DNA of 64,000 bases, from the NCBI RefSeq assembly GCF_003026365.1, contig NZ_PYOM01000013.1, forward strand, positions 62,001-126,000, written 5' to 3'. This DNA is from Photobacterium angustum. Its GTDB lineage: Bacteria; Pseudomonadota; Gammaproteobacteria; Enterobacterales; Vibrionaceae. Positions 27,228 through 36,419 of the stretch are shown here, one piece after another. The translations under genes were made by a program, and so were the position numbers. Below the pieces are notes generated by a model, which ran no database searches, had not been told where the DNA came from, and saw nothing but the letters and a program-made list of their open reading frames with translations. Within the stretch, counting starts at the first letter, position 1. Each line of letters begins with the position of its first letter.

Positions 27228-28766
27228 ATGAGACTACAGGTATTTTGTGAAGATCGAGTTGGAATGACTCGCGAGCTACTCGATATTCTGACTAGTCAGG
27301 AGATTGATCTTCGAGGGATTGAAATTGATCGCATTGGTATCATTTATCTCAATTGTCCTGAAATTGAATTTGAACAGTTTAGTCATCTAATGTCGCAAAT
27401 AAGACAGTTAGATGGCGTAACAGATGTGAGAAAAATAAATTTCATGCCGAGTGAACGTGAACATACTGAGCTTTCTGCATTACTTCAAACCTTACCTGAT
27501 CCCTTTTTTTCCATCGATTTAAACGGAAAAATTGATTTTGCGAATCAAGCTGCTGAAAGGTTGTTAGCCCATCATCAGGGCTCACTTCATCACGAAAATG
27601 TTCATACGCTATTTGGCTTTAATGTTCAGCGTTGGTTAGAAACAAAACAGGCTGAAAAACATATTGAGATGGTGGTGATTGCAGGTTTAGATTACCAAAT
27701 GGAAGTCATGCCTGTTTATATTAAAGATGAAACCGATATACCTGTTTTTGCTAGTGCTCTTATTCTTCTAAAATCACTGTCTGAAGCAACCATGCCGATT
27801 GTGACTCGCCAGCTAGATGGAGATAGTGGTTTTGAGCATTTAGTCGGGCAATCATCGCGTTTTAAGCATTTATTAGCTCAAGCGAAAAAGTTAGCTTTAT
27901 TAGATGCACCGTTATTGATCCAAGGTGAAACGGGAACAGGCAAAGAAATGTTAGCCCGTGCATGCCATCAACGTTCCATACGACGAGAGAAACCATTTTT
28001 AGTTGTAAACTGCGTATCTATGCCTGATAACGCCGCTGAAACTGAACTCTTTGGTTTTGCTGGTAGTACAACAGAACCAAGTAAAAAAGGTATTTTTGAG
28101 CAAGCGGATGGTGGTACTGTTTTCTTGTATGAAATTGGTGAGATGTCAAAACATCTACAAATTAAATTACTACGCTTTTTACAAGATGGCACATTCCGAC
28201 GTGTGGGTGAAGAAGCTGAGAAAAAGGTTAATCTTCGTGTAATTTGCTCTACACAGAAAAAGTTACCAGACTTAGTAGCATCAGGTGATTTCCGCGAAGA
28301 TTTATATTACCGCTTAAATGTTCTTGCTTTAGTTGTTCCACCATTACGTGAAAGATCGGCTGATATAGTACCGTTAGCTGAATTATTTTTAACTCAGTTA
28401 TCACAAGAGTTACATCAACCTAAACCTCAAATATCTGAGGAATTGGCTGAATACTTAAAGCAATACGCATGGCCTGGTAATATTCGCCAATTACGTAATG
28501 TGTTATTCCGTGCGATGACACAACTTGAGAATACGGTCATGACATCAGATGATGTTCAGTTACCTGAAAATGAATCAAGTAGTATTATTAGTGATGAAAT
28601 ATTAGACGGCTCTCTTGATGAGATAATGAAACGTTATGAATCCGGTATTTTATCGAATCTTTATCGCAGTTACCCATCTACCCGCAAATTAGCGAAACGG
28701 TTAGGCGTATCACATACTGCTGTTGCTAATAAATTACGAGAATATGGTTTAAGTAAGCGCAGTTAA
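27228..28766 (+). CDS. tyrR: Aromatic amino acid transcriptional regulator TyrR
   Basis: The product is 512 residues and colinear with E. coli TyrR. It has an N-terminal ACT domain (MRLQVFCEDRVGMTRELLD), a PAS domain (about 78-190), an AAA+ domain with Walker A GETGTGKEM, and a C-terminal Fis-type helix-turn-helix (STRKLAKRLGVSHTAVANKL). As in TyrR generally there is no GAFTGA loop, so it does not activate sigma-54. The Walker B position reads TVFLYEIGE: Tyr301 (codon TAT) replaces the expected Asp. TyrR binds Tyr/Phe with ATP and controls aromatic amino acid synthesis and transport. Confidence 0.96.
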   Translation: MRLQVFCEDRVGMTRELLDILTSQEIDLRGIEIDRIGIIYLNCPEIEFEQFSHLMSQIRQLDGVTDVRKINFMPSEREHTELSALLQTLPDPFFSIDLNGKIDFANQAAERLLAHHQGSLHHENVHTLFGFNVQRWLETKQAEKHIEMVVIAGLDYQMEVMPVYIKDETDIPVFASALILLKSLSEATMPIVTRQLDGDSGFEHLVGQSSRFKHLLAQAKKLALLDAPLLIQGETGTGKEMLARACHQRSIRREKPFLVVNCVSMPDNAAETELFGFAGSTTEPSKKGIFEQADGGTVFLYEIGEMSKHLQIKLLRFLQDGTFRRVGEEAEKKVNLRVICSTQKKLPDLVASGDFREDLYYRLNVLALVVPPLRERSADIVPLAELFLTQLSQELHQPKPQISEELAEYLKQYAWPGNIRQLRNVLFRAMTQLENTVMTSDDVQLPENESSSIISDEILDGSLDEIMKRYESGILSNLYRSYPSTRKLAKRLGVSHTAVANKLREYGLSKRS

Positions 28767-28847
28767 TGACTGCGGATATAAAAGAAAAAGAGATAATAAA
28801 TATTATCTCTTTTTTTATGATTTCGAATATCAACTTAGCATTTGGCG

Positions 28848-29348
28848 TTATGCTATTTCATGTTGTGGTTCTTTAATAAGAATGGCGTTACCTGACTCTA
28901 ATGCAAGTAATAGCTCTACCATTTCAGCACCATAACGATAGCCGCAAAGATTTTGATTGCTATTAAGTACACGGTGACAAGGGATAATGATAGGTATAGG
29001 GTTTACATTCTTTGCCATGCCTATAGCTTGGCTTGCAGCTGAATTGCCAATATCAAGTGCGATTTGTTCGTAACTGGATGTTTCACCGAAGGGAATATCA
29101 GCAATAGCATGCCATATTTGCTGTTGAAATATCGTTCCTTGAGGAGCGAGAGGGAAGGTGAAGCGTTTACGTGAGCCTAAGAGGTATTCTTTTAATTGCC
29201 TTATAAAGGGTCTCATAAAAGAGGGGTTATGTTGCCAGGACTCGTCGGGGTAATAGCCAGGACTATTGACAGTTAACCTTCTTAAGCCTTGATGGTCGGC
29301 TAGCAACATAATGCTGCCTAGTTCAGTTTCTATACAATCGTAATACAT
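28848..29348 (-). CDS. ogt: Methylated-DNA-[protein]-cysteine S-methyltransferase
   Basis: The product is 166 residues from the ATG giving MYYDCIETELG; the frame stays open 81 bases further upstream but that stretch does not resemble the family. The suicide-repair active site IPCHRVLNSN is intact, as are the DNA-binding helix (SSYEQIALDIGNSAASQAIG) and the AKNVNPIPI lead-in. It transfers methyl groups from O6-methylguanine or O4-methylthymine to its cysteine. The short N-terminal domain fits Ogt rather than Ada. Monocistronic. Confidence 0.92.
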   Translation of the reverse strand: MYYDCIETELGSIMLLADHQGLRRLTVNSPGYYPDESWQHNPSFMRPFIRQLKEYLLGSRKRFTFPLAPQGTIFQQQIWHAIADIPFGETSSYEQIALDIGNSAASQAIGMAKNVNPIPIIIPCHRVLNSNQNLCGYRYGAEMVELLLALESGNAILIKEPQHEIA

Positions 29349-29504
29349 CCATAACTCACTAAATGCGTTAGTAATTAATAACATTGCTAAGCTAAGATTA
29401 ACAGATAACAGTTTGATAACATATAACAATATGTTTATTAGTTATGCTAATCTTACGGCAATACTCAGCACCTCTTATTAACATCCTTGTGTCGAGGTAA
29501 TAGT

Positions 29505-30101
29505 TTGTTCCATTCAATTATAAACCGTTCATCCACAATTGCGCTTGATGATATAAAAATTAGGCTTATTTCTAGTCAGGATGTGGCAAAGATAACAACG
29601 TATTATCAAAAAAATCGCGATTTTCTGAAAGCTTGGGAGCCGATGCGTAATGAATTGTTTTTTTCAGAGCTCGGTTGGCAAAAAAGAGTTGAACAAATCG
29701 CTACCTTACATCGTCATGAAATGGCATTTTATTTTGTGATTGAAGACCGAAGCACTGACGAAATTATTGGCGTGATTAACTACAGTAATTTAGTGAAATT
29801 TCCTTTTCATGCGTGTCATGTTGGCTACTCCCTTGATCAAGATTATCAAGGGCGCGCTATTATGCGTCGGGCATTAAAAGAGACGGTGAACTGGATGTTC
29901 GAAGTAAAAGGTTTTCATCGCATTATGGCCGCTTACATGCCACATAACAAAAGAAGTGCCAGCGTATTACATTCAGTGGGTTTCGAAGAAGAAGGGCTAG
30001 CAAAAGCGTACCTATTAATTGATGGTAAATGGCAAGATCATGTTCTAACCTCATTGATTAATCAGCAGTGGACTGCGCCAGCTACGTGGTCAGCGACTTA
30101 A
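29505..30101 (+). CDS. GNAT N-acetyltransferase, RimJ-like
   Basis: The product is 198 residues. I prefer the TTG at 29505 because GAGGT precedes it by six bases; an upstream in-frame TTG would add six residues. It is a RimJ/RimL-type acetyltransferase: IRLISSQDV near the start, an acetyl-CoA-binding region (GYSLDQDYQGRAIMRRALKETV) and the closing HRIMAAYMPHNKRSASVLHSVGF typical of the group. RimJ acetylates the N-terminus of ribosomal protein S5; the true substrate here is not proven. The gene is divergent from ogt. Confidence 0.85.
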   Translation: MFHSIINRSSTIALDDIKIRLISSQDVAKITTYYQKNRDFLKAWEPMRNELFFSELGWQKRVEQIATLHRHEMAFYFVIEDRSTDEIIGVINYSNLVKFPFHACHVGYSLDQDYQGRAIMRRALKETVNWMFEVKGFHRIMAAYMPHNKRSASVLHSVGFEEEGLAKAYLLIDGKWQDHVLTSLINQQWTAPATWSAT

Positions 30102-30113
30102 AAGAAAAGCAAT

Positions 30114-30142
30114 AAAAAAGGCAACGCGAAGGTTGCCTTTTA
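30114..30142. terminator. Bidirectional terminator between rimJ-like gene and pykA
   Basis: An AAAGGCAAC / GTTGCCTTT stem with a 6-nt loop lies between convergent genes. Confidence 0.85.
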
Positions 30143-30168
30143 GTACATTCTTTTACGAGATAAATAGA

Positions 30169-31614
30169 TTACTCGACAGTTAGGATACGCATATTGTTAG
30201 TTGAACCAACAGTATCCATCACATCACCTTGAGTGATGATCACAAGATCGCCTACGTTAACAAATCCAGCATCACGAAGTACATCTAACGCATGTTTTGC
30301 GGCTTCTAAACCAGCATCACTATCACGATTGAAAAATACAGGTGTTACACCACGGTATAATGAAGCTTGGTTTAGGGTATTTTCGTTACGAGATAGCGCA
30401 AAAATAGGTAAACCGGATGAAATGCGAGACATCATCAACGGTGTACGACCTGATTCAGTCATTGCAACCATCGCTTTTACGCCTTCCATGTGGTTTGCAG
30501 CATACATGGTTGACATTGCAATCGTTTCTTCAGGCGATGAGAAGAATCGATCTAAACGGTGGTTAGACACGTTAATGCTTGGCTCTTTTTCTGCGCCTAA
30601 ACAAACACTTGCCATTGCTTTTACGGTTTCTTCAGGAAATTGACCAGCAGCCGTTTCCGCTGAAAGCATGACCGCATCAGTACCATCTAGTACAGCGTTA
30701 GCAACATCCATAACCTCTGCACGTGTTGGCATTGGGCTAGTGATCATTGATTCCATCATTTGTGTTGCTGTAATAACCGTACGGTTTAAGCTACGAGCAC
30801 GACGAATAAGTTTCTTTTGAACACCAACTAGCTCAGGATCACCGATTTCAACACCCAGATCACCACGAGCAACCATAACAACGTCAGATGCAAGGATGAT
30901 ATCGTCCATCGCTTCGGTTGTCGCTACTGCTTCTGCACGTTCAACTTTAGCGACTAATTTTGCATTTAGGCCTGCTTCAGTGGCTAATCGGCGCGCATAT
31001 TTCATGTCTTCGCCATTACGTGGAAAAGATACAGCAAGATAATCAACACCCATTGCCGCAGCTGTTAAAATGTCGGCTTTATCTTTATCTGTTAATGCTT
31101 CTGCTGAAAGACCGCCGCCTTTTTTGTTGATGCCTTTATTATTTGATAATGGGCCAGCCACTGTCACTTCAGTGTGTACTTTGTTACCTTCAACAGACGT
31201 TACTTTTAATTGTACGCGGCCATCATCTAATAACAGGACGTCACCCGTTGCTACATCTTTAGGTAATTCTTTGTAGTCGAGACCGACAGCAAACTGATCG
31301 CCTTCGCCTTTAGGTAGGTCACTATCAAGAGTGAATTTATCACCAATAGCGAGCAGGATTTTATCTTCTTTAAACGTAGATACACGAATTTTAGGGCCTT
31401 GTAAGTCACCTAGAATTGCTACGTTTTTACCTAGTTTAGCTGCAATTTCACGTACTTGCTTAGTGCGTTGAATATGATCTTCAGGGCTGCCGTGAGAGAA
31501 ATTCATACGTACAACATTGGCACCCGCCGCGATGATTTTTTCAAGGTTATTATCGCGATCAGTTGCAGGACCTAAAGTGGTTACAATTTTTGTACGTCTT
31601 AGGCGTTCAGTCAT
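30169..31614 (-). CDS. pykA: Pyruvate kinase II
   Basis: The product is 481 residues (E. coli PykA 480). It converts phosphoenolpyruvate and ADP to pyruvate and ATP. The ATG giving [11 protein letters not shown] has GGAG upstream. Substrate and metal motifs are evident: [28 protein letters not shown], the signature [21 protein letters not shown] and [11 protein letters not shown]. The near identity to E. coli PykA in these regions supports the PykA type (AMP-activated) over PykF. HexR lies immediately upstream on the same strand, and an FNR-like box sits in the gap. Confidence 0.96.
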   Translation of the reverse strand: MTERLRRTKIVTTLGPATDRDNNLEKIIAAGANVVRMNFSHGSPEDHIQRTKQVREIAAKLGKNVAILGDLQGPKIRVSTFKEDKILLAIGDKFTLDSDLPKGEGDQFAVGLDYKELPKDVATGDVLLLDDGRVQLKVTSVEGNKVHTEVTVAGPLSNNKGINKKGGGLSAEALTDKDKADILTAAAMGVDYLAVSFPRNGEDMKYARRLATEAGLNAKLVAKVERAEAVATTEAMDDIILASDVVMVARGDLGVEIGDPELVGVQKKLIRRARSLNRTVITATQMMESMITSPMPTRAEVMDVANAVLDGTDAVMLSAETAAGQFPEETVKAMASVCLGAEKEPSINVSNHRLDRFFSSPEETIAMSTMYAANHMEGVKAMVAMTESGRTPLMMSRISSGLPIFALSRNENTLNQASLYRGVTPVFFNRDSDAGLEAAKHALDVLRDAGFVNVGDLVIITQGDVMDTVGSTNNMRILTVE

Positions 31615-31732
31615 GTGAAACTCCAATTTATAGAAACGAGCTTTATTGAGCGCTTGGTTTGAGAGTGGAGATCACCAAGTCGGCAATAAAACATGAGATA
31701 GTTTTGATACCATATCTCGCTAATTGTGCTTA

Positions 31733-31746
31733 ATGATGTATATCAA
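31733..31746. promoter_or_regulatory. FNR-like box upstream of pykA
   Basis: On the minus strand this reads TTGAT-ATAC-ATCAT, matching nine of ten fixed bases of the FNR consensus TTGATNNNNATCAA (counted by eye). It lies about 120 bases before pykA. Binding is inferred. Confidence 0.45.
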
Positions 31747-31814
31747 AAGACAATAAACTGTCACTTTTTTATTCATTTTTGTTGTAACAAAAAGTATATA
31801 ATGAAAACGTTTCG

Positions 31815-31845
31815 AATAAAAAAGCGAAGCTAAGGCTTCGCTTTT
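31815..31845 (-). terminator. Rho-independent terminator of hexR
   Basis: An AAAGCGAAGC / GCTTCGCTTT 10-bp stem with a 4-nt loop is followed by a T run on the minus strand. Confidence 0.9.
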
Positions 31846-31851
31846 AAAGTG

Positions 31852-32709
31852 TTACAGCGTTGAACTGTCTTTAGAAAAGCGGGAGTCTTTCAGCGACTCT
31901 TTTACGCGCTTCAAGTTATCTCTAAACCCGGCACCACGACGGAGTGTAAAACCAGTTGCCAGTACATCAATAACTGTCATTTGTACAACACGGCTCGCCA
32001 TTGGCATGTAAATATCAGTGTCTTCTGGTACGTCTAGGCAAATAGACAAGGAGCACTCACGCTCTAAAGGTGAGTCTTTTGCCGTAATACCAATAACCGT
32101 CGCGCCATTAGCACGTGCCATTTGTGCTATTTCAACCAAACTCTTAGTGCGACCAGTGTGAGAAATAACCACGACGACATCACCATCAGAGCAGTTAATC
32201 ACGCTCATGCGTTGCATCACAATATCATCAAAACAGACAATAGGAATGTTGAAACGGAAAAACTTATTTTGCGCATCGTGAGCGACAGATGCAGAAGCGC
32301 CTAAACCAAAGAAGGAGATTTTTTTCGCCTGTGTTAATAGATCGACAGCGCGGTTAATCTGCATTGTATCGAGACTATTTTTTGCGACATCTAAACACGC
32401 CATTGTTGATTCGAAAATTTTAGCAGTATAGGCATCTGGCCCATCCGTTTCTTCAACATTACGATTTACATAAGGCGTACCGTTCGCAAGGCTTTGCGCT
32501 AAATGCAATTTAAAGTCAGGGAACCCTTTAGTATCTAAGCGACGGCAAAAGCGGTTAACGGTCGGCTCACTAACATCCGCCATTTTGGCAAGTGTTGCGA
32601 TACTTGAGTGGATAGCTGTTTGTGGAGAGGCAATAATAACTTCGGCGACTTTGCGCTCTGATTTACTGAAGTGTTCTAAGTTATTTTGTATTTTTTCTAT
32701 GGTGTTCAT
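31852..32709 (-). CDS. hexR: HexR, RpiR-family regulator of central carbon metabolism
   Basis: The product is 285 residues. The N-terminal RpiR helix-turn-helix (ATLAKMADVSEPTVNRFCRRL) is followed by a SIS sugar-phosphate-binding domain (ISFFGLGASASVAHDAQNKF and VVVISHTGRTKSLVEIA). In gammaproteobacteria HexR senses KDPG and represses or activates glycolytic, Entner-Doudoroff and pyruvate-metabolism genes. Its place just upstream of pykA fits that role. I did not find a clean HexR operator by eye in either adjacent gap. Confidence 0.94.
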   Translation of the reverse strand: MNTIEKIQNNLEHFSKSERKVAEVIIASPQTAIHSSIATLAKMADVSEPTVNRFCRRLDTKGFPDFKLHLAQSLANGTPYVNRNVEETDGPDAYTAKIFESTMACLDVAKNSLDTMQINRAVDLLTQAKKISFFGLGASASVAHDAQNKFFRFNIPIVCFDDIVMQRMSVINCSDGDVVVVISHTGRTKSLVEIAQMARANGATVIGITAKDSPLERECSLSICLDVPEDTDIYMPMASRVVQMTVIDVLATGFTLRRGAGFRDNLKRVKESLKDSRFSKDSSTL

Positions 32710-33080
32710 AGCTAATAATGCACTTCGTTATTGAATTTCATTTGTAGCAAACTTGTCATCAAGATGCTCGTTTAATGAAACTATACTACTTAATTTTGAC
32801 TATCTCCTAGCTGATCAGCGCTTTTTAAAGGCTAATTTTATTAGTTTTTGACAGGGATCGCCTTTTGGCTTTCAGTTTTGAAACTCTGATTGATGAATAA
32901 TTACAAAAAAGCAGCAGATATGGTGAGTTTTTGTATATTCCTTTCATATCTAAGGAATTATTTTACAGCGTGAAAAAATAGAGTGATGTAATTTGTCATC
33001 ATTTTTAAGTTGTAGCTTAAAGCCTCAGGTCATTGGTGTTATTTTTCTTATATAGATTTGATGGAAGTCGAAGGTGAAAA
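32710..33080. other. Intergenic gap between divergent hexR and YeeZ-like gene
   Basis: About 370 bases, AT-rich, holding the promoters of two divergent genes. I see no terminator, RNA gene or convincing operator. Confidence 0.5.
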
Positions 33081-33899
33081 ATGAATGTTGCTATATGCGG
33101 TTGTGGTTGGCTTGGTTTGCCTTTAGCAAAGGCATTATATAAAGAGGGCCATAACGTTTACGGAACAAAAAGAAATGTGAGAGAAGCGAATGCTTTAAAT
33201 GCATGTGGCATACACGGGGTGCCAATGGAATTACCATTAACAGAAGTTGAGCAACTATCGCCTTTAGCAGCGATGTTATCAAGTGATGTGATGGTGATTA
33301 ATATTGCTGCTGGTCGCAATAGTATTGATAAAGAACAGCATTATCAGAATGTGTTATCCCTTTCTAACGCAGCTTATCAATCAGGGTGTCAGCGCATTAT
33401 ATTTATTAGTACAACGTCAGTTTATGATGGACGAAAAGGACGTGTGTCTGAAGACGATGATGTGATGCCATTAACCGATTCTGCTTTGACGCATGTGAAG
33501 ATTGAAAATAGTTTGCGTGCTCAATGGGGGGATCAACTAACGATAATGCGGTTATCGGGGTTGATTGGCGCAGACCGTCATCCTGTCAAATTTTTAGCGG
33601 GCAGAAACGATTTAAAAGGGGGCTGTCATCCCGTTAATCTTATTCACTTAGAAGACTGTGTTGCGGCGATAGTAAGGTTAATTGGTTTTAAAGATAGTAT
33701 CTCTGTCTTACATTTAGCGTCTGACTTTCATCCTACCCGTCGAGAATATTATACCCAGATGGCGAAGCAATTATCATTGCCATTGCCTGAGTTTTTACCA
33801 GATGATGAAAGTAGTAATGCAAAAGTGATTGATGCTACGAAGACATTAATGAATCTAGGCTATGCACTTAAGCATAGAGATTTGATGCTGTCTAAATAG
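33081..33899 (+). CDS. NAD(P)-binding epimerase-like protein, YeeZ family
   Basis: The product is 272 residues. The N-terminal Rossmann motif is CGCGWLGLPLAKAL. The SDR-like continuation includes VINIAAGR, FISTTSVYDGRKG, RLSGLIGADRHP and HLEDCVAAI, but the catalytic Y-x-x-x-K pair is not clear. This matches the YeeZ-type extended SDR family, whose substrate is unknown. It is transcribed alone; the hairpin after it carries its T run on the opposite strand and so belongs to a minus-strand transcript. Confidence 0.8.
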   Translation: MNVAICGCGWLGLPLAKALYKEGHNVYGTKRNVREANALNACGIHGVPMELPLTEVEQLSPLAAMLSSDVMVINIAAGRNSIDKEQHYQNVLSLSNAAYQSGCQRIIFISTTSVYDGRKGRVSEDDDVMPLTDSALTHVKIENSLRAQWGDQLTIMRLSGLIGADRHPVKFLAGRNDLKGGCHPVNLIHLEDCVAAIVRLIGFKDSISVLHLASDFHPTRREYYTQMAKQLSLPLPEFLPDDESSNAKVIDATKTLMNLGYALKHRDLMLSK

Positions 33900-34070
33900 A
33901 TAAAAAAAACGCTGAACAACAGTTCAGCGTAAAAATGTGCAATTAAAGGATAATTGCAGTGGCAATGAGGAGTATTGGAAGAAGTTCGACGGCCAGTTAA
34001 ACAATTCTCACCAATATTATGGATTCTACATATTCAGACTCTGAATTTTAGGTTTGGTTCAAAACTTTTT
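33900..34070 (-). ncRNA. Candidate small RNA, unit A of a tandem array
   Basis: The minus strand ends in a textbook intrinsic terminator: ACGCTGAAC / GTTCAGCGT stem, 4-nt loop, then eight T. Upstream on the same strand is ATTGCCACTGC, a shortened copy of the motif shared by all four units, 25 bases before the hairpin, and ACTCCT, which could pair with Shine-Dalgarno sites. Farther up are elements shared with units B and C (TTTTGAA, and GAGTCTGAATATG as in unit C). No protein frame fits. The 5' end is not known. It is the last of three units spaced 240 and 237 bases apart. Confidence 0.55.
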
Positions 34071-34139
34071 AAAAAAAATAGTACTCAGGTAAAAAAACAC
34101 GCAGCAACACCATTTTAACTGTTTAAATCATCTGAATAG

Positions 34140-34290
34140 ATAAAAAAAATCCCATTAAAAATATTTTAATGGGATAAAAAGTTCCGTAAATTTACAAAAA
34201 GTTCAGCAGTAGTGGACATCAAACACAAATAAAAATCTGTAACATACTGATTCAAAACCAAAGGCATAGTAGGTTTTCTTATGAATCATA
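34140..34290 (-). ncRNA. Candidate small RNA, unit B of a tandem array
   Basis: The terminator has a perfect 12-bp stem (ATCCCATTAAAA / TTTTAATGGGAT), a 3-nt loop and eight T on the minus strand. The motif ATGTCCACTACTGC lies 30 bases before it. A TATGAT hexamer on the minus strand at 34285-34290 could be a -10, which would give an RNA of about 140 nt. The hairpin sequence itself is unrelated to those of units A and C, so hairpin function rather than sequence is conserved while the upstream motif is kept. Confidence 0.55.
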
Positions 34291-34377
34291 CTAGTAAGAC
34301 TAACGAAATTAAGGTTAGTTCAATAAAAGTGAAAAAAGTCATCTTTTTTTTATGGCGCCTGTGAAAGACCTCTTTTA

Positions 34378-34545
34378 CAAAAAAAAGCCCACTAAAAATA
34401 GTGGGCAAACTAAAAATTACAATTAGGAGTTAAAGCAGTAGTGGCATTTACATTAATAAAAATTGTTGAAACATGTCTGTTTGGCTAAATCTTTATCAAT
34501 CTGAATACATTATTTAAGACTCAGGATCTTTCAAAAGGTTCCTAA
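34378..34545 (-). ncRNA. Candidate small RNA, unit C (possibly from the 3' UTR of the OFA transporter)
   Basis: The terminator stem is GCCCACT / AGTGGGC, followed by eight T on the minus strand. AATGCCACTACTGC lies 28 bases before it, and AACTCCTAATT follows the motif. It lies about 240 bases after the transporter stop with no nearer terminator, so it may be released from that mRNA's 3' end or made from its own promoter. Upstream minus-strand sequence (TACTAG, then TTTTGAA, then GAGTCTTAAATAATG) parallels units A and B. Confidence 0.55.
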
Positions 34546-34629
34546 GTTTTTGAATATTTCTAGTACGAAAATTGCGATGTCACTTAATGCATTGATTTTT
34601 AAAAAATATATAAACTGCTTCGTTGATGT

Positions 34630-35883
34630 TTAGGCTGTAACTTTTGTGTTTAGCATTTCATTTTCTTCTTTTCCGACAGAGCCCTCAGGTTTGACTGCTG
34701 GATTCTTTGTTAGCACCGAAAACACAAATGCGATTCCCATTATAATTGCCGAGTAGAAATAAGCGAGGTTGTAATTACCTGTGGTATCAACAGCAACAGC
34801 AGCGATAACTGGGCCAATGAAACCACTGACACCCCATGCTGTGTAAACGACACCATAGTTTGTACCGTAGTTTTTCAAACCATAAAAACCTGCAGTCAGT
34901 GATGGGAATACTGCTGGTAAGGTTCCATAACATAGGCCCGCTGTCGCCATACCGATGATAAGACCAATATGGCTTGTGTAATGAGGGAACAACATCATAT
35001 TGGCAATAGATAACATAAATGATAGCGACAATGTTTTAAGACCACCAATTTTGTCGCATAGCATGCCAGCAAACACACGACCTGATGTATTAAATAAAGC
35101 TAGAATTACAACAAGGTGAGCGGCATCGGTCATACCAGCTTGTGCTGAAGCGATAGAGGTAATATTACCAATGATCATTAAACCTGTTGATGATGCACAA
35201 AGGTACATAACCCAAATACTATAAAACTGAGTCGTTTTGAGCATAGCAGTCCAACACATTTCTTTTTGTGGCACCGCTACTTTCTTATCCGTTTGTTTAG
35301 ATGAAGCGATAGGTACGTAATGAGAAGGTGGATTAGTAATGGTAAATGCTAATGGTGTTGCAATACATAAAAGAGCAATACCTAAAATAATAAAACTATT
35401 GCTAATACCGTAACTTCCAATTAATGATGTAATCAATGGAGCAAGATAAACACCAGCAAGGCCAAAGCCTGCTGCGATAAGGCCATTTACAAGCCCGCGT
35501 TTTGATGGATGAAACCATTTCATTGCTGCAGGGCTTAAACAAGCATAACCAAAACCAATACCGCCACCGGCAAGAATACCAAAGGTAAAAATAAGTTGAG
35601 TCGGGTTTGTGATGTAACCTGATGCGATTAAACCTAAACCAGAACAAATTGTGCCTGCTATTAATACACGCTTAGGGCCAAATTTATCTTGTAAAATACC
35701 AGCTAAAAGAAGAGTTATAGAGAAAGTAATAATAGCGACAGTATAAGGAAGAGATGCCTCTGAGTTTGTCCATCCTAAATCAACAACTAGCGCTTTTTTA
35801 AATACACTCCAAGTAAATAGAATACCAATACATAAATTAATACAAAAACCAGCAATAAGAATTTGCTTTGCTCTATCAAACAT
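34630..35883 (-). CDS. OFA-family MFS transporter (oxalate/formate antiporter-like)
   Basis: The product is 417 residues with twelve predicted membrane helices. The family start is visible as AGFCINLCIGILFTWSVF, followed by the MFS loop motif GILQDKFGPKRVLI and, in the second half, GMLCDKIGGLKTLSL. The GIGFGYACLSPAAMKWFHPSKRGL segment is typical of the OFA group that includes E. coli YhjX and oxalate/formate exchangers. The substrate is probably a small carboxylate but cannot be fixed from sequence. GAGAG precedes the ATG. Repeated small-RNA-like units lie on both sides, and no other gene shares its strand nearby. Confidence 0.85.
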   Translation of the reverse strand: MFDRAKQILIAGFCINLCIGILFTWSVFKKALVVDLGWTNSEASLPYTVAIITFSITLLLAGILQDKFGPKRVLIAGTICSGLGLIASGYITNPTQLIFTFGILAGGGIGFGYACLSPAAMKWFHPSKRGLVNGLIAAGFGLAGVYLAPLITSLIGSYGISNSFIILGIALLCIATPLAFTITNPPSHYVPIASSKQTDKKVAVPQKEMCWTAMLKTTQFYSIWVMYLCASSTGLMIIGNITSIASAQAGMTDAAHLVVILALFNTSGRVFAGMLCDKIGGLKTLSLSFMLSIANMMLFPHYTSHIGLIIGMATAGLCYGTLPAVFPSLTAGFYGLKNYGTNYGVVYTAWGVSGFIGPVIAAVAVDTTGNYNLAYFYSAIIMGIAFVFSVLTKNPAVKPEGSVGKEENEMLNTKVTA

Positions 35884-36419
35884 GAATTTCTCTCAAATGA
35901 TATTTATATGGTGAAAAGCCAAATAAATAGATCGTAGTAATATATATTTTTAGTAATATTACCCATTAAAACTTTGGGGGAATTCTAGCGATAAAAATAA
36001 TGATAGCAAGTTAAAATGTAACCAAATATTAAATAAATTAAAGTGTTGATTTAAAACGTTTTTATTGTTTTATTTTTCGCCGGAATAAAAGCGAGTAAAC
36101 CTCTATTTGTATGATGTATTGCAAGTGTGGTGTTGAATTATTTTAATCGTTAAACAAATTTTATAACCCTTCTTAATTGTAATTAACAGAACTAAAAATA
36201 AAGATAATTAGATATCCTGTTATGTTTTAATTTAATTGATTAATTATTTTTAGTGATGGTTATTTATATAAGTAGCTAAAGAAATTGTTATTATTATTCG
36301 TATCGTGGAGTTGTATGCAAAAGTGAATCATTTCGTCGCTTTTATAAATAATATGTGTCTAGATATTAATAGGTGAGTTTAAAAAATAAGAGGGCAACTT
36401 AGCAAAAGTTAGCAAGGAA
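35884..36419. other. AT-rich intergenic DNA upstream of the OFA transporter
   Basis: Over 500 bases of very AT-rich sequence with no open frame of note. It must hold the transporter promoter. I see no confident operator. Confidence 0.4.

Noticed and set aside
30233..30643. 136-codon plus-strand frame opposite pykA
   Set aside because: Antisense shadow of pyruvate kinase.
31770..31800. HexR-type operator between hexR and pykA
   Set aside because: A TGTAA half is present but the second half does not match, so I could not support a HexR site.
33900..34545. CRISPR array as the explanation for the periodic hairpins
   Set aside because: The hairpin sequences differ between units and the ~238-bp spacing is far longer than a CRISPR repeat-spacer unit.
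33900..34545. CsrB-like RNAs as the explanation for the array
   Set aside because: There is no series of GGA-loop hairpins on the transcribed strand.
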